From assembly GCA_030685235.1 (NCBI GenBank), contig MU839240.1, positions 28,593 through 92,592 of the forward strand: a stretch of 64,000 nt of DNA. Direction: 5' to 3'. Below, piece by piece: positions 44,503 to 56,194 of the stretch. Below the pieces are notes generated by a model, which did not search any database, had not been told where the DNA came from, and saw only the letters and a list, made by a program, of their open reading frames with translations. A program made the translations under genes and the position numbers. The stretch comes from Copromyces sp. CBS 386.78. Taxonomy: Eukaryota > Ascomycota > Sordariomycetes > Sordariales > Sordariaceae. Position 1 is the first letter of the stretch, and the number at the start of each line of letters is the position of its first letter.

Positions 44503-45219
44503 AGGCCTGTTCGTTTCCGCAGTAGTGGTTTTCCCTTAACTGCCCTCTTAACGCGCATAGTCCGCAGCTGCAATCCTGCAACATTAAGGCAGCGTTAAGG
44601 TAGGCCAAGACTTTGGCTGCAAGATGGAAAGAGGTGCTTAACATCGGGAGCTCTCCTCCTTTCCACCTTTCTTCTTTCTTTCTCTTTCTTCCTCCTTTTC
44701 ATCAACACCACCATCCTTTTCATCACCACCATCCTTTTCATTACCACCATCCTTTTCATCACCACCATCCTTTTCATCACCACCATCCTTTTCATCACCA
44801 CCATCCTTTTCATCACCACCATCCTTTTCATCACCACCAGCCTTTTTATCATCACTACCATCCTTTTCATCACCACCATCCTTTTTATAATATTTGCGAC
44901 GGCCATCCCCTATATTTATAGGGGGTTGAGCCTTTAACTGCAGTTCTTACCGCACTACAGCTCGATTTTGAGCAGTCTAGCAGTAAGAACTACTGTTAAG
45001 GATTTCGAAAATTCTAGCCTTCTAATTGGCCAGATCGAAGATTTGGGGTAAGTGCAGGTGGTTGCAGGTGGTTGCAGGGCGTGCATGAAAAATAAGGTTT
45101 TTTTGACGAACGCAAAAAGGAGCAGTAGGTAGGGCAGTAATGCGTTATATCGTTACTGCGACCCGAATACTGCAAAAATCTTAACTGGTTAACTTCTTAC
45201 AGCGGAAACGAACAGGCCT
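44503..45219. mobile_element. MITE-like DNA transposon remnant, PIF/Harbinger type
   Basis: The 717-bp element is bounded by 18-bp perfect terminal inverted repeats, AGGCCTGTTCGTTTCCGC at 44503-44520 and its reverse complement at 45202-45219. It is flanked on both sides by TTA (44500-44502 and 45220-45222). A TTA/TWA target duplication and termini containing GGCCTGTT are characteristic of PIF/Harbinger (Tourist-like) elements. It encodes no transposase: the inside is an 18-bp minisatellite plus shorter inverted motifs (AGTTCTTAC/GTAAGAACT). It is thus a non-autonomous copy. It lies 474 bp upstream of the first CorA-like gene. Confidence 0.85.
44693..44888. repeat. 18-bp minisatellite inside the MITE
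   Basis: About ten units of CATCCTTTTCATCACCAC (18 bp) with a few point variants. Because the period is a multiple of three, the array makes long open frames on both strands (His/Pro/Phe-rich on +, Met/Val/Lys on -), which should not be taken as genes. Confidence 0.9.
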
Positions 45220-45222
45220 TTA

Positions 45223-45692
45223 CTGTGAAAGAATGTCAAGGCTCATGATTGGGTTTTCTTCGGGCCAGCCCACTTCAGTGGGCTTGATGCCGTGCAATAT
45301 CGACTAGGCCTCAAGTGGTCACCACACAGTAGTGTACATAGTTCTGCATCCCCCCCCCCTTCAGCTTTCCGGATATAGCCTCGCTTCGGCCTCCGAGGTT
45401 GCCTTTCCGGCCCCATGCATTATTGCCTGATCTTTTTCTCTCTTGCTATTCGTCGCCTTCTCCACGGTGCACTTTGAATGTCGCCGGGGGCGATTTGGTC
45501 ACGTCCATGACGAGACTCGGATGCGCACCTTGCTATCACACCTGTACGTTGTAAGTAAGGAGGCAAGTGTTCACCCCTCGGGACATCTCTGCCTCTCGTG
45601 TTTCCGTTTTATTCTGCTATCGTGCTGCTATTGCTGGGCATCTCCATCCCAATTCAACCTACCTCTATTGATGACCGCACCATTCTTCCATC
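45223..45692. promoter_or_regulatory. Upstream region of the first CorA-like gene
   Basis: This is the 470-bp spacer between the MITE and the start codon, containing a C10 run at 45350-45359. No clear TATA element. The promoter is presumably here or overlaps the element. Confidence 0.35.
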
Positions 45693-48600
45693 ATGCGAGC
45701 GAAAACCCTTCGAACCTTTGTGGATGCCTGCAGTCCCCGAAATCTTACGCATTACGATCCGGAAGATGAACCCACCAGTTGCCTTTCGACAGAACCTCAT
45801 GACACCACCGTCGATGATGCGGTCCAACACTACTTTGGATGCATCGAGATATGCGACCGAGCCAAATTCTTGAAGCCCGATCACCCGCATTGGATCCACG
45901 AACGTGGTATTCAATATGAGAAATGCCACACGGAACTGACAAAGACCATGGACAAGTTTCTTGCCACCAAGGACAACGACAAATGGGAGAACCACTTGAA
46001 GACCGCCCAAGAGAAGCTCAGAAAAGCAGGTCATGCTGTTCCTGATGGCGGCCCCCTGACGATCGATTCCGTCTCAGACGCAAAAGCAAATAAGTGGCTT
46101 GAAAAGAGAATGGGGAGTGTGGCTATTGCTATCGAGGCTCAGTACAAACGGATAGAGGTTTTGCGTACCGCGCTTGGTAAGACTCCAACCCCCCAGTCCA
46201 GGATCTTCTTAGACCAGCAGCCAGCGGCCAAGAAGGAGGAATTCGTTGTTACCCAGTTAGAAGAGAGTCGTGCTAAGTGGAAGGGATCACCTCGCTTCAA
46301 GCGAGGAATCGAATGGGTGCGCCAATGGAGAAAAGAGACAAAGGGTGCAAACGAAGATGACAACGGCATTGAATCAGACGAGCCAGGGCGAAAAGAGGTC
46401 AAAGACCTCGCAAGAAAGCAACGCACGAAGAAAAATACCGAGAATGGCCATCAACCGAATCATGATCTCAGCAACGGAATAGCGGAAGACGCGGAGAAGG
46501 ACTGCACTGAATATCATCTTGAGCGAGATGTCAATGCTTATCTCATTCAGTTCAGCACCGAACACGACACAGACAAGCCAAGTCAAGATCCCGAGACTTT
46601 CCTGACGCCGATTGACGAACCGTTAACCGATGGGCGTTTCAAGGGCACCTTCCCAGACCAGCGCATATCCATGAGCTTTCTCCTCTACAATGGAGCTACT
46701 CCTCATGAACCGGAAAGCACTGATAATCCTAGATTGAGACACCCCGATCCCCAAGGAGATTGGAACATTCTGTCAAGAAACCGATGCAAGAGTCAAGGGG
46801 GTTCGGAACCGCCGAAGAGAATCCGGTACTTCCACATCCCTTCGAATAATATGGCAGTACGTGACTCTTAAGCTGGATATGCATGCCCCTTTTAGTCCTT
46901 CATAACACTAGGTCTTTTCTTGCTTATTGCTGACTGACATAATCTCTACTATAGTGGGTGGAGGTAAGCTCTTGACATCCGAACCCGCAATAATTTCCAG
47001 GTTTGCTGCTGACACCAAAACAGAAAGCGGTTGCCAACTACTATGAAACCGAAACACCGGATCTCAATCGCAAACTCAGGCACCAGAGGGTACAGACCCC
47101 AACACACATGCTCCTGAGCCCTCAGTACTGGCGAGGTCAGCAACAAGGGACTCGAAGCGGTGTAGTGCACGCAAGGCACATGCGTTCTCTCTGCGAGGTG
47201 GTATCAACTGAGACGAGCGAGATCGAGAAGCATCCGAAGAATATTGTTCTTTTTGTAAGTCAATGGCACTAATGCTCCTCGCGTTTTCCAACAATGGTAA
47301 CACTGACAATCGTTTGGTCTGTAGATGCCATATCTCCATTGGGAAACAGACCGTAGGCGGGAGGCCATTTCAAGACTGATCGATATTGAATCCGACAAGT
47401 CCCGTCGAAACCATAAAGAGGAAAAGCTGAAGAAGAAGACAGTTCGACAGGAAAAGAGACAGAGGCTCTTTGAACTCTCAAAGGATGACATTGAAAAGAG
47501 GAAGATAAAGCATCCTAAAGAGGGCGCTGAAGATCTCGAGAGTCGTAATAAGCTGGTTGAAAACGTTGACCTAGCGCTTTATCAACTGTTTAGACGTCGC
47601 CGGGAGCCTCGGCGCGGCGAAAGGCCTTATATCGATGACTCTGGTCGTCTAATAGTCATGAGCGCATTGGGTCAGTATCTAGTGGATGCTGCTCGCCTCT
47701 ATGAGGCCATGTCAACATTCAGGGACCAGAGAATGCTGGAGAAATACCTTTTTCACGACCCTCCTCTTCACCCGCGTCGCACGTTGGATCAGTCTTACTA
47801 CTGGACGCTAAGAACCACTAAAGCTCGCGACAGAGACCAGGTCATCTACCGAGATACGAAGCTCGACTTCATCCACAAACTCCAGGAGGCAGACAAGCCG
47901 AAGCACTCCTGGATCAAACGCCAGAGTTCTCCTCGGGAACCCTTGAATCGAACGACAAACAGCACAACATCCGTGACAGGGGAGGAGCCGGCTCATGGAC
48001 CTGGAGATCATGGTATAGCTCAGAATGTCGAGGATGATGTGTCGCCGCTTATGAAGTGGACTCAACATTCTGAGACAACTGATGAACACGGCTGTGACCA
48101 GTGCAAGAGCGACATCAAGAAAGTTTCCCAGCTCATCATGGTTGATCAGCTATGGATGTGGGTTCTTGACGAGCACACGATCATCACCTCGTTTCCGCGG
48201 CGCTATGGAAGCAACAAGCATGACTTATCCGGAGTACACCGATCGATACGGGCCCGTTTAAAGTCGTTTCGCAAAAACCAAGTGAGATCGGTTTATGATC
48301 TGGCGCTTATCATTCTTGACGAATGTTCCAATACCTTCTTCGATCGGACCAGGGCTGATGTGAGCTAATTGAACTATCCCAAAGTGACACCAACGGAGTC
48401 AAGCTGACAGAAACTTTCTTCAGGAGGGCCAACCCCAAGTGATGGACATCTTCTCCGAAGCTATTGGGCGAGTCGTACGTGACACCAAGCTGCTCTATGT
48501 TATAACGACACCCTGTGCTAACTGGTTGGATCTAGACAAATCAACACACAATATCATTTCAGCATGTCTGGCACTGGACGCAAGAAGCCTCCAAGATATA

Positions 48601-50147
48601 TCGAGCCAGGTCTAAATATGTCAGTTCGGCTGATCTGCATGTGTCCTTACTTGACATCAATCCCGAAGGTGTAAGTAGTCTACACGTTGTCGCATTAGCC
48701 TCTTGTACTCAACATGCTAACTCTTCCGATAAGAAACTTCAACGCGAGGTGAAGGACATCCTTGATGAGCTGGACATTATGTTACACGTCCACAAGAGAC
48801 AAAGAGACATTATGAAGCGATTCCGTAGACATGTCGAGCATATCTTGGATCCCAAGAACCGATGGAGCGGCGACTGCTTCATTGAAGAAGATACCTCGGA
48901 GCCCTCGCGCAAATCGTCAGGCAACGCAAGCGTAAGGGGTGGCAGCAATGGCAAGAGCGAGGAGAAAACTGGAATTGATGAGGAAGAGACCAGAAGGAGA
49001 GAGCAACTTGGTTGGTTCCGAGTTCAGTACCAGGAGTTGCTCTCAGAGGTGAACGACCGAATCGACGAGCTCGAGGGACTAAGAGCAGGTGCCAAAAGTA
49101 CAGCTGACAGTGTGAGTGTCTTCCGACCTCTTTACCATGTGTTTTAAGAAGCCATGCTAACGTGGACTTACGCAGGTCAACGATCTTCTTGCACTGAAAC
49201 AGCAACAATCGAGTGTAGTGCAAGCCTGGGAGTCCGTCAGGCAAGCTGAGGAGGCCGTCACCCAGGGACGTGCTGTCATGATGTTCACGATTGTCACGAT
49301 TGTGTTTGTGAGTCGATCCAGAATCCCCAGAAAGGAGAGAGTACACGTTTAACCAATATGGTATCTAGCTGCCCTTGTCATTCATGTCGAGCATCTTCGG
49401 CATGAACAATTTCGAATTCACCGAAAGCGGTCCAATGCACTTGGGAGAGCAGTTCAAGCTCATGTGTAAGTGATGTTGACCACCGCTAATCTTGTCTCAT
49501 TCGCGGAGTTGTTCTAACTTAAATACCAAAACGCAGTCTCCATATCTATAGGTATCATCATCGCTACAATCGTCGTCGCATTTAGTCCCTTGCTGCGAGC
49601 AACGGTCGTATCCTTCACAAAGTACGTCTTCACCGTCATCGTGGTCTACTCTCAGCTGTACAGGTTCTGGGTGGTGTTCCACGACGAGTACCGGTCACAA
49701 TCCCTCATGTATAAGACCGAGCTCAAAGTCCGGAAGATGAAGGAGGAGGTGCGAAAAGCCAAGCGAAAGAGAGCGGCTCGGAGGGCTGAACTGCTCAATA
49801 AGAGGAACAACCCGGACGAGGATGGACAAGCTTCTGAAACTGCCAACGCGGCATCGGAAATGCCAAAACGCGGTTGGCTCGGCAGGCTCTTCGGGGCAGG
49901 GAGCCCTCCAATCGTTGAAGGCAAGCCTACCAGGCGATCTGAGTTGATCCCGAATGGAAAACCCGAATCTCGCGAGGCAGTTGAGAACGGTGAGCAGAGC
50001 TATACGAGACCTCCATCGACGGTATCCAACGTTACGACCCAGGTGAACACAAATACAATGTTCGGTGGCAATACACCGATACGAAGTGCTAATACACCAG
50101 AGCCGGGGCTGTCGCGCATTGGAAGCGATCCAGGGGAAATGGTGTGA
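45693..50147 (+). CDS. CorA-like membrane protein, first tandem copy (1280 aa)
   Basis: Ten exons: 45693-46856, 46955-46963, 47024-47254, 47325-48359, 48424-48474, 48536-48670, 48734-49111, 49176-49307, 49369-49465 and 49537-50147. All junctions are GT-AG and in frame. The 9-nt second exon (Trp-Val-Glu) joins HIPSNNMA to KAVANYYE. The large N-terminal half has fungal family sequence (DDAVQHYFGCIEIC, GTFPDQRISMS, MPYLHWETD, LIMVDQLWMWVLDEHTIITSFP). The C-terminal part is a CorA module: a long helix (QAWESVRQAEEAVTQGRAV), TM1 (MMFTIVTIVFLPLSFMSSI), the FGMNN signature and TM2 (ISIGIIIATIVVAF). A third hydrophobic stretch and a basic cytosolic coiled coil follow. The GMN motif is intact, so a divalent cation channel is possible, but no transport is shown. 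The first ATG was chosen by comparison with the second copy. Confidence 0.9.
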
Positions 50148-51327
50148 GCAACGAAACGTTGTAGCAGATGGAGGATTCCTTAAGATTCGAGAGCCCAACC
50201 AGGAATTTAAATCAACTATTCCATATGCCAGCTTTTATAGTTGAGCAGCTTACGGCTCATGACCATTGTTGCTCATATCTAGCTCTGTGGACCGGGAATC
50301 TATCAGACCCTCTGGCAGTTATTTAACAAGCGTGCCGTAATGCTTATCTCAGCGGATGTGTACCTAGCCCTCGGCTCACTTTGGAGGATCGCGAAAATAC
50401 GCCTCTCCATTTCACTTCATTCCATGAAGGATTGGGAAAGGGGTGGCTGGCACGAGCGGGGAAGTCTTTGCAGGAAAGTCCTATCGCCGTGGGAGTGGTG
50501 CAGACGGGAGCCTTACGCAACACCACGAGATTGCTTGTCGCGCATTAGGCAGGTGTCCACGGTGTGCTATCGGAGACAGGAGCAGCCTGGAAAGCGGGGT
50601 GCGTCCCATCATGCATATCAGTAGTCCATCACAGATTGATGAGCAGTGTGGAAGGCTGTCCGGAAGGAGCAACCCTTCGTAGAGGGCCATCATCAGCAAT
50701 GGAAAGCCTGATTCTTCATCTTAGGCTGGTTCAAAGATCTTGCAGTGGTTCCGGTTCTCCGTCTGCAGGCTTTTGCATGATCCTCTCCTCTTTCACCTCC
50801 TCAACACCTTCGCCCTCTGAGCGAATCGCCGTGTGTTTTCTCGAGGCCCCATATTCTCTGTGACTACCTCATCTCTCTCCTCACAACGTCTCTTCATTCA
50901 TTGCCTTTACTCGATCCGGTATAGTACTTGCAACCCCACTTGCATCATTTTCCATTCAGGCCGCAGCGCAGTGCACCACCTACCCAGCCGCATTTCAGCC
51001 GCCTGTATGCCGGTCTTGCCACTTGAGTCCCTGCATCCTCTAATTCGTCTCCTCCATGAACACGCACGAAAAGATGTGGCTGCTGTCGATCTTCTGCCGG
51101 AAAGGCCCGAATTGCTTCAACAAGCGTTACCCCCACGACCTGTTCTAGTTGTTGAGCTCTTTGAGTGGGAGAGCTCAAAACAAAACGACTCAAGTACTCC
51201 CATCCTTCCCCTTCAAACCAGCCCACATCACCGTTCGATACCCAATAAGTTTCCCCCGCACCATATCGACTGGACTACCCCGATATGACCTGTTACGGCT
51301 TATGGTGGCCCAAAATTGTGTCTCAAC
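50148..51327. other. Spacer between tandem CorA-like genes
   Basis: 1.18 kb without a supported gene: 3' flank of copy 1 and promoter of copy 2. I saw no clear remnant of coding sequence from either paralog. Confidence 0.45.
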
Positions 51328-54300
51328 ATGAACACAACCCTCATCTTCACCCGGCCCGAGCTGACACGACGTCCCACCGATCTCTCCGCGATATCCAAAC
51401 CTCAAAGGGGCCCGCGGCTCTACAACACATACTATGAAGAACCAAAAACCTGTCTATCAGCCGAACCGCATGAGCATTCCGTTGACGACGCAGTACAACA
51501 TTACTTCGGTTGTATTGAGATCTGCCAGCGGCCCAATTTCTTTGATCCAAAAACGAATAATGTTTGGATCAATGAGCGGGAGGTTGAGCGGAAAAAGCTG
51601 GCGTTGGCAATGAGCGGTGCTCAACAAGATCCTTCCGCAGACGATCTTACCACGAAGCTTGAGATGAAGATGAAGGAGCGGATGATCAGCGTGGCGATTG
51701 CAATTGAGGCACAATACAAACGAGCAGAGGTGCTGCGGAGAGCTATCATGAAAGCTCCGATCTCCAGCGGGCAGCCAGCTCTTCTCTCCAATGTTGAGCA
51801 AAGTCGTCGCAAGTGGTTGGGCTCTCAAAAGTTCAAAGAAGGTGTTCAAGCCGTTCGAACGTGGAGGAAAGGAAGCCAAGGGGGAAGAAAGACGACCGAC
51901 CCGGTTCCTGAAGGGGAATACACCGTCCCCGATTCATCCAGGGCGGAGATCGGTCGCCTTGAGGTTCAAAGCTTTATCAAGAAACACCGGACTAATGCGA
52001 ACAGTGCCAGCGACCACGGTGAATTGAATTACAGCATTGAACGTGACGTCCACGCCTACCTTATGCAGTTCGACGTTCAAGAGGCCGAACCCACAGCCTT
52101 ACCAGGTTCCGATCCATCAACCACTGCAAAGCACTTCTTGAAACCCGTTGACGACAAGCGCACCGGTGTTCAGGTAAAGGGCACCTTTCCGGACCAACGC
52201 ATTTCGATGAGCCGGCTGTTGAATGATGGAAAAAACCTCGCCACAGAATGCGACCCGATGGGCGACTGGAATGTCCTACGGAGGGACAAAACTAATGACC
52301 CAAAAGTCCCCAACCGAATCCAATATCTTCATATCCCTTCTAACAATATGACGGTACGTATTTTCCTCGTCATGAACCGCAGGTACACGTTTCGCTGACA
52401 AATAGTCCACAGTGGGTTGAGGTACTGCTCTTCAGTCACAGGTTTTATCCTAGATACATCGCTAACTCCTTCGCCAGAAAGTTATCGCCAACTACTACGC
52501 GGAAAGAAAACAGGATGTTAGGAAAAAAGGCCAGAGCCCAGCTATTCCAACATCTACCCAACTGCTCCTCAGACCCCAATACTGGAATGGTCAGCAGCAA
52601 GGTACTCGAAGCGGCATCGTTCATGCCAGACACATGCGCCCTCTGTGCGAAGTTGTATCGTCTGAGGCAGGCCAAATCGAGCATACTTCAAAGAACATTG
52701 TGCTGTTTGTGCGTTCAATCTCCATTCGTTTACATTAAATCACTAACATGAACTGCAGATGCCTTACCTCCACTGGGAAACTAACCGCGTACGGCAAACC
52801 ATATCAAGGATCATCGACGGCAATTCGGACAGGCAGCGACAAAATGACAGGACTAAGAAGGAACAACAAAAAGCGCACCGGGTTGAGAACCGAAGCGAAC
52901 TCCCGAGACCTGATGGAAAAAAGGTTGAAGAGAGAGCTGGTCGGTCAAATTTCTTAACGCGCGCGCGTCGGCTTAATACCGTGGGAACAACTCTGACCTC
53001 CACGATTGAACGCATACTTTTGCCTCGCGGGGTGAGCGAGAACGTTGGAATCGACGCGACAGGAAGGTTACAAGTCAGGAGTGAGCTTGGCCAATACCTC
53101 ATTGACGCTGCTCGACTCTATGAGGCAATGTTGATGTTCAGAGATCGAAAACTGGTTGAACGGTACCTGTTTCACGATGCACCGTTCCACCCTCGCCGAA
53201 CTCTGCGCCAATGCATCAACAGAGGATTCAAGTCAACGGTTTCGCGCGACAAGGACCAAACAGTCTGTCAAGAGACTGGCTGTGATGCGGAGCCCTTTTA
53301 TAAGTAGGCGCTTAGCTGGAAAAAGGCACGTGTGATACGAAACACGTTAACTGACACATTATTTCACCAGGTTCGTGTCATTACCGACCGACTTCATGGG
53401 ATTAGGCCAAAGAATCATCACAGAGATTGACAAGGCTAAGCAACTTCGGTTGCAACGTCTATCAACAGCCAGGCCCATGGCGGGAGCACTATGCCTATGC
53501 AGACCCTCACGGCTGTGAAGAGTGTAGGCAAAACATCATGCAGGTGCAACGGTTGATAATGGTTGATCAGCTGTGGATGTGGATTCTCGACGAGCAGACA
53601 ATCATCACGTCCTTCCCTCAAAGCTGGGAAAAGAGTTCTAAGCAAACTATCAATGGCATTCACGAGTCAGTTCGGGCACGACTCAGGCCTCTAGGGACGA
53701 CGCAGATTGACGACCAGGTTCAATCCATATACGAGATAGGGCTCATCATCCTGACCGAGTGCTGCAGCGTACTGCTTGATCGGACAAACCTCGACGTATA
53801 TATACACCATTTCCCTACACTTTTCGGTGAACTACCCCAAGGTTACTAACGAGTTATTTTGCGACAGAGCCAGTTTCAAGTTATCGATACCTTCACGGAG
53901 GTCATTGGACGTATTGTAAGTGCAGCGGAAGACACAGGTGGAAGGGTATTGCATCAATTATCTAACAATGCTTTGACTCCCAGCGCAAGCAACACGCGGT
54001 AATGTTTGGCCATCTCAGGCATTGGCTTTCCAGAGCCAGTCTGATCTACCGTGATCGGTCCAAGTTTGTCGACTTATCAGTATTGCACCTCCCTCTGCTA
54101 GATAATACCGATGAAGAAGTGAGTCATGTATACCCAGCATGGTGTTTCTCTATGGCATTAGGCTTACCTCTTTGGCACTCAGAAACTTCAGCAAGAGCTT
54201 CGCGAAGCCATGGACGACCTGGATGTAATGATCGACATCCATGACCAGCAGAAAGATATCATCCGACGATTTTGCCAATATGCGGAGAATAACCTTTCCA

Positions 54301-55508
54301 AAGAAAAGGAGAAGCTGCAACGGTTTCAGGATCAGTCCAAACATCTAATCTACAAATTAAGTAACCAGTTGAACGAGTTACAAAGATTGAGGAAGTGGGC
54401 GCAAAGTACAGCAGAGGCCGTAAGTTGCATCCGGTTCGATGACTAAACATTCAGGCGTGCTCAACTGACGCTTGTATAGATGGACGACTTGATGTCACAG
54501 AAACAGCATCAAGCCAGCCTAGTACAAGCGTGGGAATCAGTCAGACAAGCCAATGAGACAACCAGCCAGGGGCGAGCCATCATGATGTTTACGATTGTGA
54601 CGATCATATTCGTGAGTTCCGATTCGCAGCGTTAGTTTTCGGACCAATGTTCTGACGTTCGATCCAGGTCCCTCTTTCGTTCATCTCAAGCATCTTTGGA
54701 ATGAATAACGTTGAGTTCACGGGTCAAGGTCCTATGGCTCTGAGAGAGCAGTTCAGGCTTATGTGTACGTTGATGATGAGGGGCTTCTTGTAAAACGCCT
54801 TCAAGAACGAGCAACTGCTAACGATATGTTTTCTTCCAACATCTAGTCCCGATATCATTCGCAATAATCATATCCACCATCATCATTGCTTTCAGCAAGT
54901 CATTGCGAGGAATCGTCTGGTCCATCTACAACTATCTATCTACGGCAGTGGTTGTGCATTTGGGGATATACGAGCTTTGGTTTGCGTTTCGCAACCAAGG
55001 ACGATCTCCCCATGAAGTGTTCATACGCACAATGGAGATGAAAGTTGATCAAATGAAGCGCGACGTGGAAAGGGAAAGAAGACGGGAGGAGCGCGGCAAG
55101 GAGTTTCAGAGAAGAACCGGCAAGAAGCTTGACGAACAAGCTGAAGAAGATGATCAACAACGTTCCAAGGGAAGTTCCAGGATCAGGCATCATCCGGGCC
55201 CGATAGAAGATGACCCATCACTGAACACTTTTGCGCAAACTCCATCGTCATCTGCCCTTCAGGTCTCCTCACCTGCATGGACAGAACGGGCGTTCACTCC
55301 TGGCCATTCCAACCGGTTCAGTATTGTACGATCAAGAGGTGTTCCTGTTACCCTCGAGGAGCATGAGTTGGAAAGCTATCCACTGGATAGTTTTGTCTTG
55401 GATATGAATTCGGATGGGATGGGAAATAGGATTGTCGATAGACGACGCATGCACGACCGGAGGGAACATCTACCGAATGGCGAGGACGGGATACCTGAGT
55501 CTTCTTGA
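51328..55508 (+). CDS. CorA-like membrane protein, second tandem copy (about 1166 aa)
   Basis: Twelve exons in my model: 51328-52353, 52413-52421, 52478-52708, 52759-53303, 53371-53456, 53503-53795, 53868-53915, 53984-54118, 54183-54419, 54480-54611, 54668-54764 and 54847-55508. It parallels copy 1: same 9-nt microexon (Trp-Val-Glu), same exon sizes of 231, 135, 132 and 97 nt, and shared motifs (DDAVQHYFGCIEIC, MPYLHWETN, LIMVDQLWMWILDEQTIITSFP). TM1, FGMNN and TM2 (FAIIISTIIIAF) are intact. The doubtful part is 53430-53505. After an exon with strong family sequence (FMGLGQRIITEIDKAKQLRL) the frame must change, either by a 46-nt intron with the weak donor GTCTAT (53457-53502) or by a one-base frameshift. 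If it is a frameshift, this copy is damaged. Confidence 0.82.
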
Positions 55509-56194
55509 AGGATCTTACGGAGGGATTATGTCGATGGGACTCTTCTTCATCCTCTTTCTTTTCTCTATTATTTCTTCTTTTTCGGTGATCCAATTTCTTT
55601 CCTTGCGGTCAGCGTTTTGTCAGTTTCTCTTCCACATTGCTTGTTCGTTTCCTACATCTACTCAGCGATTGCGAGAGCGGAATGTAATGGTCATGAATTC
55701 AACAACGGGCATCGCACTCTTTGTACGCCAATCCCACCTCAATTGTCTTTCTCTCGTCAATCGGTGCAAAAGCCACATTACAGCGTCATCCCGATTGACA
55801 AAGGGCGCCCCCCTTGGGAGGATCTCAGCGGGATCTTAGCGGGATCTCTTGCGCTGGCCAATCCCGTATAAGTGCGCCGCAGATCGATACTGCAGCCCGG
55901 GCCTCCGCACCGAGATCTCGTAACGGATCTGTGCCGCTCCAATGCAAGCTTAAAGTTGCAGCCCTTTCCCGCGTGGTTTTAGGTCAGGTCAACGTCACCT
56001 TGCCTTTTGAAAGCGTCTGCAAGACCCAATGCGAGATTCAGGCGTACGGGATGCTCGTATGGGCTGATATCTCGTATGATATAACATTGCGTAGAATGGA
56101 CATCACTCGTTGCCAAGTTTTGGAGGTACACCATTTGTTGGACAGAATACAATAAGAGCAACACTGGACGACATTCCTGGACGACCAACCTACC
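55509..56194. other. Intergenic, nothing notable seen
   Basis: 3' flank of the second CorA-like gene and promoter of the dehydrogenase. A tandem 11-bp motif (AGCGGGATCTT) occurs twice at 55826-55848. Confidence 0.45.

Noticed and set aside
44595..44921. Open frames on both strands rich in His/Pro or Met/Val/Lys
   Set aside because: They are created by the 18-bp minisatellite inside the MITE, whose period is a multiple of three.
53304..53425. Alternative single 122-nt intron in the second CorA-like gene that would avoid the frame change
   Set aside because: It would discard an exon with clear family sequence (FMGLGQRIITEIDKAKQLRL) and ignore a strong acceptor at 53370.
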